NCBI GenBank assembly: GCA_013423325.1
Contig: BLJB01000156.1
Span: 1 to 14,735, forward strand
DNA: 14,735 nucleotides
Source: Usnea hakonensis
Taxonomy: Eukaryota; Ascomycota; Lecanoromycetes; Lecanorales; Parmeliaceae
Direction: 5' to 3'
The notes beneath the pieces were generated by a model. The model was not told where the DNA came from. It saw only the letters and a program-made list of their open reading frames with translations, and made no database searches. The position numbers were made by a program, and so were the translations under genes. Positions 10,200-14,735 of this stretch are shown here, one piece after another. Within the stretch, counting starts at the first letter, position 1. Every line of letters starts with the position of its first letter.

Positions 10200-10650
10200 A
10201 TAGAAGTAAGTCTAATTATCTAGATAATTATTTTTATAATATCTAGATTTATAATATTTAAAATAATTATTTTCGACTATATTTTTTAACTAAATAATAT
10301 TACTAGGTAAGATCTATCTTATTAAATTATATATAGATTTAAAAACTATCTTTAATAGAATAAAAGTAAATACTATTTTCTTTATATTTCTAGATTAATC
10401 TTTTTATAATAAGACTTTATTATAATTTTTTTATAGAATTCTCTATAAGTTATTTAGTTTTATTATATACTTTTTAACTTCTTTAAAGGTAGTAAACTCA
10501 AATTACTAATTATTCTATAAGATTTAGAGTTAGATTATTATCTTATTATATAACTCCTTAATAAAAAGGTTCTTATTATATTTTAAATAAAAAGAGAGTC
10601 TTCTAAAATCTAAATAAAAGTTAATAAATTATATAATATTTATTTTTAAT
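10200..10650 (-). pseudogene. Gag C-terminal half of element C, downstream of the LINE insertion
   Basis: On the minus strand this begins with a Gag capsid-like stretch (FINFYLDFRRLSFYLKYNK, about 10570-10630). It ends with a zinc knuckle at about 10212-10274 in which all four ligands of C-X2-C-X4-H-X4-C have become Tyr: YFKY, four residues, Tyr, four residues, Tyr. Both Cys (TGT) and His (CAT) codons give Tyr (TAT) under RIP. The stretch is in register with the other gag half at 12478-12790 once the LINE and one target-site copy are removed. Confidence 0.75.
10638..10650 (+). repeat. Target-site duplication, left copy, of the LINE-like element
   Basis: ATTTATTTTTAAT matches 12465-12477 exactly. 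The bases on either side differ between the copies. The 1827 bp from 10651 to 12477 are a multiple of three and their removal joins the two gag halves of element C in frame. Confidence 0.85.
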
Positions 10651-10689
10651 GATATAGAAAAAGCGGAATAAGGCTAGAATGGGGAAAAG

Positions 10690-12436
10690 ATGAAGTACAA
10701 CAACCAGCACGACGAGAAGCCTTTTATAATAGGTAGAGAACCAGGAGAGGGAGATATACCTCTAAACGTAGAGGTAGTAGAAACCACTACTGCCCCCGAG
10801 GGGGCGGAGTATACTAATACGGAAGAAGACTAAGACGTGACTACCGGGTTTACGATACTAATAACGAAGACGGGGAATCTAGAGGAAGTACTCTAGATAC
10901 TTAAGCTACTATTTATACCTATACTAGACGACTACCGAGTAGTAGGAAACGTATCAATAGACGTAATACGAGTCCTCGTAGAAGGATAAAACCGAGAAAT
11001 CGCGAAGCTACGCGTAGAGCTATAATAGGAAAGAGAGAAGTAGGCAAGATAATAAGAAGGGGAATAAACGAGAAGCTAGGTAAGTACGCCGACGCGTTAA
11101 GGTAGCCTAGCTACTAGATAGAGTTAGGGGAATCTATTTAAAGTACCCGGAGGGGCCCCCCCGCGCGTCGCGGTCTATACGATTTAACCGGAGGATTCGA
11201 GGAAACGGAGATAGCTCCTAATACGAGTCAGAGATAAGAAGGAAAGTAAGAGCATAGGAGAAATAGCGGAAGAGATCCTAAGAGAACTAAAAGATATACG
11301 GATATAAGGAGAGGGAGTCGAATAGCTAGAGATAGCGCGCCGCCTCCATAGTAGTAACCTCCTAATCTAGATAACTACGATAGACGTAAAGGAGGACCTG
11401 GAGAAAGATACGTCCTAGCTTACGGAGAGGTACGCGTCGGCCAGCGTTATACGAAAGGTATACCCAGTAATAGTACACGGTATTAGGGTCGATAGAGTAG
11501 ATACTAGTACCTGGCTAGGGACAAAAAGGAGGCTTAAATAGGATAACCGGAGGATATACCTAGACCTAGAGATTATAGGAATTAGGTGGCTATCTAATAG
11601 CTATAAGGCAAAGAAGTACTCGTTATTAGTACTAAACCTCCCGACCCCAGAGATAGTAGATACCCTAATACTAAACGGGCTCATAGAAGCGAAGGAAATG
11701 AAGTCTATAGAGAGGTTCGACTAGGCGGCCTCCCTAACTAGGTACTATAAGTGCCAGAAATATAGTCATATCGCGAGAGCGTGCAAAAACGAAGTACGGT
11801 ACGCTAAATATAACTAGACATACGATACCCAAGTATATACAACGGTAGTACTAAGGGTAGCCCCGGGCTGCGCGGTATACGGGAAGAAAGGCTATATCGT
11901 ATACGCCGCGGATTATTAGTTTAAGGCTAAAATAAAGAAATATATAGCGAGGAGGCTCGCGAAGAAGAGGCCGTTCTATAGTTAACTTTAGCGGGAGATA
12001 ATCGAGAAGGGGAACTATAGTAGGAAAGAAGAGACGAAGATAACGGTAATAGAATCTATAGCTTTAGTCTAAAGGAGTAGACCTATAGAACTAAAAGCTA
12101 TACTCCGAGAGAAGATTAAGGAGAGTATAAGCTAGGGCTAGGGACTTAGTAAGGAAGAGTTAATCTAAATCCGGACTAAATTTGCTAAGATTCAAGCTTT
12201 AGAGAAGGAGATCGTAACGGGAGGAATATGAAAGATAGAGAAATCCTAACGGAGGTATAACGAAAGTAGTATTTAGATCTATAAAAGAATAGTAATATAT
12301 AGATAGAGAAATAGTAAGGTTTTTCCCTAATAGTATATACGTAAGACGATGGTATTAAACGGTTTTCTTACTACGGATTAAGAGGCGATAGAGAATCCCG
12401 TAATTACCTTTCATGGCTTAGGTAGACACGACGTAT
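10690..12436 (+). pseudogene. LINE ORF1 (Gag-like, CCHC zinc knuckles), RIP-inactivated
   Basis: ATG at 10690 opens a frame that stays in register for about 580 codons to the hexamer tail, broken only by TAA/TAG. The first third is acidic (about residues 10-50), then helical and charged. A zinc knuckle begins at 11743, Y-YK-C-QKYS-H-IARA-C, a CX2CX4HX4C motif whose first Cys is now Tyr. Two more Cys/His-like clusters follow at about 11800-11920 (RYAKYN*TYDT and GCAVYGKKGYIVY), again with Tyr at Cys or His positions. Multiple knuckles and a basic tail match ORF1 proteins of fungal Tad-clade LINEs, which bind element RNA. The C-terminal part (12000-12436) is Lys/Glu-rich and not recognised. The natural stop cannot be told from RIP-made stops; the frame even runs into the tail, where the hexamer would encode Ile-Gln repeats. 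Confidence 0.75.
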
Positions 12437-12460
12437 AAATTCAAATTCAAATTCAAATTC
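12437..12460 (+). repeat. (AAATTC)4 tail of the LINE-like element
   Basis: Four perfect AAATTC units are followed by A5 and the right target-site copy (the last A may belong to that copy). Simple hexamer tails are common at the 3' ends of non-LTR elements. The CpA steps in the repeat are unmutated although CpA is depleted elsewhere in the element. Confidence 0.9.
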
Positions 12461-12464
12461 AAAA

Positions 12465-12477
12465 ATTTATTTTTAAT
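12465..12477 (+). repeat. Target-site duplication, right copy, of the LINE-like element
   Basis: ATTTATTTTTAAT is identical to 10638-10650 and lies directly after the A run of the tail. Confidence 0.85.
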
Positions 12478-12790
12478 ATTATAAATTATCTTTAATAATT
12501 CTATTTATAATTCGAGTCTTTAAATATAATAGCGAGTTTATTTATAATATTCTAAATAATAAAAAAAAGATTATAAATATTAATTTTTTAATAAGAATAA
12601 ATTTACTTTATTACTTTTCCTTTAAAATATAAAAGTATATATTTTATATAACTTTTCTTATTATTCTAATAATCTTTATTTATTTTTAATTTAATTATTA
12701 TCTTACTCTTCTAATCTTTCTAGATAGAATTAATACTATTAATAAAGAGAGGAGAATCTAGATATTTTTAAAAACATTTAATAAAAATTA
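12478..12790 (-). pseudogene. Gag N-terminal half of element C, upstream of the LINE insertion
   Basis: The minus-strand frame (same phase as the half at 10200-10650) reads as capsid-type Gag. It has a DSPLF..SI*KD*KSK block near 12690-12780, an FKGKVIK block near 12620, and INKLAIIFKDSNYK near 12500-12540. The stops fit mutated Trp and Gln codons. The exact Gag start cannot be placed; a lower-quality extension in the same frame continues to about 12,880. Confidence 0.65.
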
Positions 12791-13215
12791 TAGAAAATAC
12801 TTTTATATTATTTTAAATATTTTAAAATTATTTTAATTCTAAATTTATAGATACGAGGTCTTTTTATATATCTATTAATTATTATATAATAAGTTATTAC
12901 TTTATAATCTCCTTTTTTAATAATTAAGAGATCTAGATATCTATATCCCTCTCTTAATAAATCTAATTTAATATAATTAAAAATTTTTCTAGATTTTCTT
13001 TAATCTATTATATAAATTTATCTATTAATAAAATATTTTAAAGGGTAACTATATTAGGATTTTCTATTTAGAATATTAATATCTTTTTAAATACCCCTCT
13101 TAATTATTTTAGATAGTTAGTAAAATTAGGATAATAAAAAGTCTAAATATTAAATTTATTTAAAAATATTTTAAAGGTCTTTTAGAATATATTATAATAT
13201 ACTCTATTTTTATTC
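12791..13215. other. AT-rich RIP-mutated stretch without recognisable gene
   Basis: This is probably the 5' end of element C (leader, N-terminal Gag, perhaps a decayed LTR). A weak continuation of the gag frame can be read to about 12,880. I could not find LTR ends of the TGTCA/TGACA type or a primer-binding site. The AT-rich composition stops abruptly at about 13,216. Confidence 0.5.
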
Positions 13216-13216
13216 T

Positions 13217-13417
13217 CTTAACCTGGATCCGGGTAAAAAGGTCGCCATTTTCGGCATACTTGGACGCCGTTTTAAGCACCTCTTGCACCGCGGTCCCTGC
13301 CCACGCTACGCAGGCCCCCCACTCTCCCTCCCAGTCTCTCAACGGCTGCATGCAGGCTTGCGCACTAGTCGATCGTATCGAGTCAAGACGTTCCTGCATC
13401 TCCTTGGTCATCTTCAT
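13217..13417 (-). CDS. Possible first exon of an unrecognised minus-strand gene
   Basis: The minus strand from ATG at 13417 encodes about 67 residues without a stop, starting MKMTKEMQERLDSIRS and ending near AENGDLFTRIQ. The composition is ordinary and helix-friendly, with several Trp and Ala. At 13216 the minus strand reads CAG/GTTAAG, a plausible 5' splice site, and from there on the DNA is RIP-type AT-rich and the frame closes after about 20 more codons. It may thus be the stub of a gene whose remainder was lost or displaced by element C. A pyrimidine-rich stretch (minus-strand sense) lies just upstream at about 13476-13520, as fungal promoters often have. I do not recognise the protein, and a chance ORF is possible. 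Confidence 0.35.
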
Positions 13418-13420
13418 CAC

Positions 13421-13689
13421 TTCATCATGGGTCGCTCACGGAATCCTCGATGCCTGGTCGGGCAGTACAGATATAGAGGCGAGGAGGGAAAGAGGCAGAA
13501 GAGGGGGAGAGAGAGCACACTGGGATCGCCAGCCGTTTCAGGTGACCATAAAAATGGCCCTGCTCCTCCCTTCTGTCTTCCTCTCTACCTTCCTCTCTAC
13601 CCAACTTACTTCCCTCTATTCATCCCTATCCTCAAGGACTCACGTCCGCTCGTTTTACTCACTGACAAGCCTCCCCACCGCCGTCCGCC
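13421..13689. promoter_or_regulatory. Putative divergent promoter region with CT-rich tracts on both strands
   Basis: About 270 bp separate the possible minus-strand exon from the DUF3435 gene start. Near 13558-13640 the plus strand is a long CT-rich run, typical of sequence just upstream of transcript starts in filamentous fungi, leading to the plus gene. Near 13476-13520 the plus strand is GA-rich, hence CT-rich for the minus direction. No TATA box is evident. Two long open frames crossing this region on the plus strand share no family features and are treated as chance. Confidence 0.45.
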
Positions 13690-14735
13690 ATGGCTCGTCG
13701 CAAAGCACTGCTGCATGCTCAACGGCAAGATGCAAACTCGTCTCACCCCTCTACCTCCACGAGAAGCCAGCTCTCAGCTCGAGAATACTACAATGCACGG
13801 TACGAGAAAGTCGATAAAAGCCATCGATCAACGACTCTTTACGCCGACGTCACCAACTCACACATCGTTCGTCTCGAAGGTTTATGGAGAGAGTGAGTCA
13901 TCTCTAGTATGGATTTTCTAGTTGTTTTGGGCACGTTGTTAATCCTTAACCTCTAGGTATTGCGACACCGTCGACATCGATCCCTATTACACACTCAAAA
14001 GGTCGATAGAGGGTCGAATCAAGAACTTCTTTCATTGGATGTGTAACAACTACTCCGTCAAGAAAATCAGTTCGGTTGAAACCTACTGGCATCAACTGAG
14101 CCAACTCTACATTAAATGGAAGGGTCGACGGATCAGTCCGTTGACCTTGAAGCAAATCTACAATGTAAATCAAGGCACACACGTTGATGTTCCTATACAC
14201 ACGAGTAACGTTGGAACAGTTCATCAACGGTCCATTGGCGGAAGAACATAGGCTGGACGACAGCGAAACCGACAAGCCTCTCTTGGATGCGGTCGATTTC
14301 GTGGAGCTGCTGCGTTGCCATTGGGTGACGGACACCAACACCTTCCCTCACGAACGGCAACGGGTCCAGCTGGCAACGATCCTGCTGGTCGCGGCGTTCA
14401 CTGGATCCCGACCCGGAGCCCTTCTCGGAATCACCTATCGCGACCTGGATTTGTTCGTCCAGCGCGACAAGACCACCGGAGAAGTGGCGCTCACCTTGCA
14501 GTTGAAGCTCACCCGAACCAAGTCTCGCAAGAAGCGCAAGAGACCGTAAGTGACCGCCACGAAATCGAGTCCATCAATCTGACAGGCATGCAGGAAAACC
14601 TACACATTCTTTATCGATACCAATCCCCTCTTTTGTATTATATCCCATATCATCAGCCTCGCCTGCGACGATGACGCCTACCTTTTCCCGAATACAAACC
14701 CCAAGACGGTTCTGACCCTTGGGGTCCTAAAGGGA
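13690..14735 (+). CDS. DUF3435 / FluG-domain-like protein, tyrosine-recombinase-type fold (partial, 4 exons)
   Basis: Exons 13690-13892, 13957-14164, 14220-14545 and 14594 to the window end give 293 residues in one frame. Introns of 64, 55 and 48 bp start GTGAGT, GTAAAT and GTAAGT and end TAG, CAG and CAG; introns 1 and 3 have branch-like CTTAAC and CTGAC. The joined product follows the DUF3435 pattern: WREYC near 66-70, IKNFFHWM near 88-95, FINGPLAEEH at 138-147, HWVTDTNTFPHERQRVQLAT at about 171-190, TGSRPGAL at 198-205, a Lys/Arg hairpin at 233-246, and KTYTFF next. TGSRPGAL corresponds to the first-Arg box of tyrosine recombinases, with Arg201 as candidate. The second Arg/His box and the Tyr would be past the window. 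The ATG at 13690 sits in a good context (CGCCATGG) after a CT-rich leader. The gene is not RIP-mutated. DUF3435 proteins include Starship captains and many relatives of unknown role; which this is cannot be decided here. Confidence 0.85.

Larger units (their letters stand above)
10651..12464 (+). mobile_element. LINE-like (Tad-type) ORF1-only retroelement, about 1.8 kb
   Basis: The element is bounded by a 13-bp target-site duplication and ends in (AAATTC)4 followed by a short A run, as non-LTR retrotransposons do. Its only coding content is one ORF1-type frame with CCHC knuckles. There is no room for the endonuclease and reverse transcriptase (ORF2) of a complete Tad-clade LINE. It was therefore probably mobilised in trans, or is an internally deleted copy. 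RIP is light, as in element A, against a very AT-rich host element, so it arrived after much of element C's decay or was RIPped in fewer cycles. Confidence 0.8.
8697..13215 (-). mobile_element. Element C: extremely AT-rich gypsy retrotransposon, minus strand, split by a LINE
   Basis: Read on the minus strand from high to low coordinates, this holds gag, a zinc knuckle, protease and RT, and stops in the RT palm where element B begins. RNase H, integrase and the 3' LTR should lie upstream of the window. A LINE-like element occupies 10651-12464 within gag. No 5' LTR or primer-binding site could be recognised between about 12,790 and 13,215, so the outer boundary is set only by the sharp change in composition. 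It is the outermost and probably oldest layer and the most AT-rich. Confidence 0.8.

Noticed and set aside
5570..10650. Elements B and C as two halves of one gypsy element split by an inversion
   Set aside because: B starts in RNase H and C stops in RT, which tempts this reading. Each break lies exactly at an LTR terminus (A's at 5569, B's at 8696), which nested insertion explains without an inversion. About 100 residues of late RT would also be unaccounted for.
12437..12465. AAATTC repeat as a telomere-like or stand-alone microsatellite array
   Set aside because: Only four units, followed by A residues and a target-site duplication copy, so it is better explained as the LINE tail.
13260..13921. 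Two long overlapping plus-strand open frames (185 and 212 codons)
   Set aside because: They cross the CT-rich putative promoter and the first exon and intron of the DUF3435 gene in other frames. Composition is Ser/Leu/Pro/Arg-rich as expected from pyrimidine-rich DNA, with no family features.
13946..14341. Minus-strand open frame of 131 codons
   Set aside because: It is antisense to exons 2-3 of the DUF3435 gene, whose sense product matches the family across the proposed splice sites.
14581..14585. Alternative acceptor for intron 3 at ACAG (14582-14585)
   Set aside because: It would put the next exon out of phase; the CAG ending at 14593 restores KTYTFF, which fits the DUF3435 family.

Overview
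The window looks like a filamentous ascomycete (Pezizomycotina) genome at the edge of an AT-rich, repeat-filled block. Positions 1 to about 13,215 hold transposons damaged by repeat-induced point mutation (RIP): CpA and TpG are depleted in favour of TpA, reading frames stay in register for kilobases but carry many TAG/TAA stops, and catalytic Asp, Cys and His codons show C-to-T or G-to-A changes. From about 13,216 to the end the base composition is ordinary, with short GT-AG introns and a gene family typical of Pezizomycotina.

The repeat block reads as nested insertions. Element A (1-5569, + strand) is a Ty3/gypsy chromovirus: end of gag, then protease, RT, RNase H, integrase, chromodomain, polypurine tract and a 182-bp 3' LTR with TGTCA/TGACA-type ends. 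It sits in element B (5570-8696, + strand), another gypsy chromovirus, which resumes in mid RNase H right after A's LTR and ends with its own 216-bp 3' LTR. B sits in the RT gene of element C (8697 to about 13,215, - strand), a third gypsy element, of which RT, protease and gag are visible. C's gag is split by a LINE-like element (10651-12464, + strand) that has one long ORF1-type frame with zinc knuckles, an (AAATTC)4-A tail and a 13-bp target-site duplication, but no endonuclease or reverse transcriptase. Removing the LINE and one duplication copy restores C's gag frame. Mutation load follows nesting depth: A and the LINE are lightly mutated, B and C are extremely AT-rich. The missing halves of A, B and C should lie upstream of the window.

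The unmutated right end starts with a possible short minus-strand exon (13217-13417) and a pyrimidine-rich, apparently divergent promoter region. It then holds the first four exons of a DUF3435 / FluG-domain-like gene (13690 to beyond the end). The DUF3435 family includes the tyrosine-recombinase 'captains' of Starship elements. The visible part has a helical N-terminal region and the TGSRPGAL block that matches the first catalytic-Arg box of tyrosine recombinases; the rest of the active site would lie past the window end.

No rRNA, tRNA or CRISPR array was recognised. The only intact candidate protein-coding genes are at the right end.
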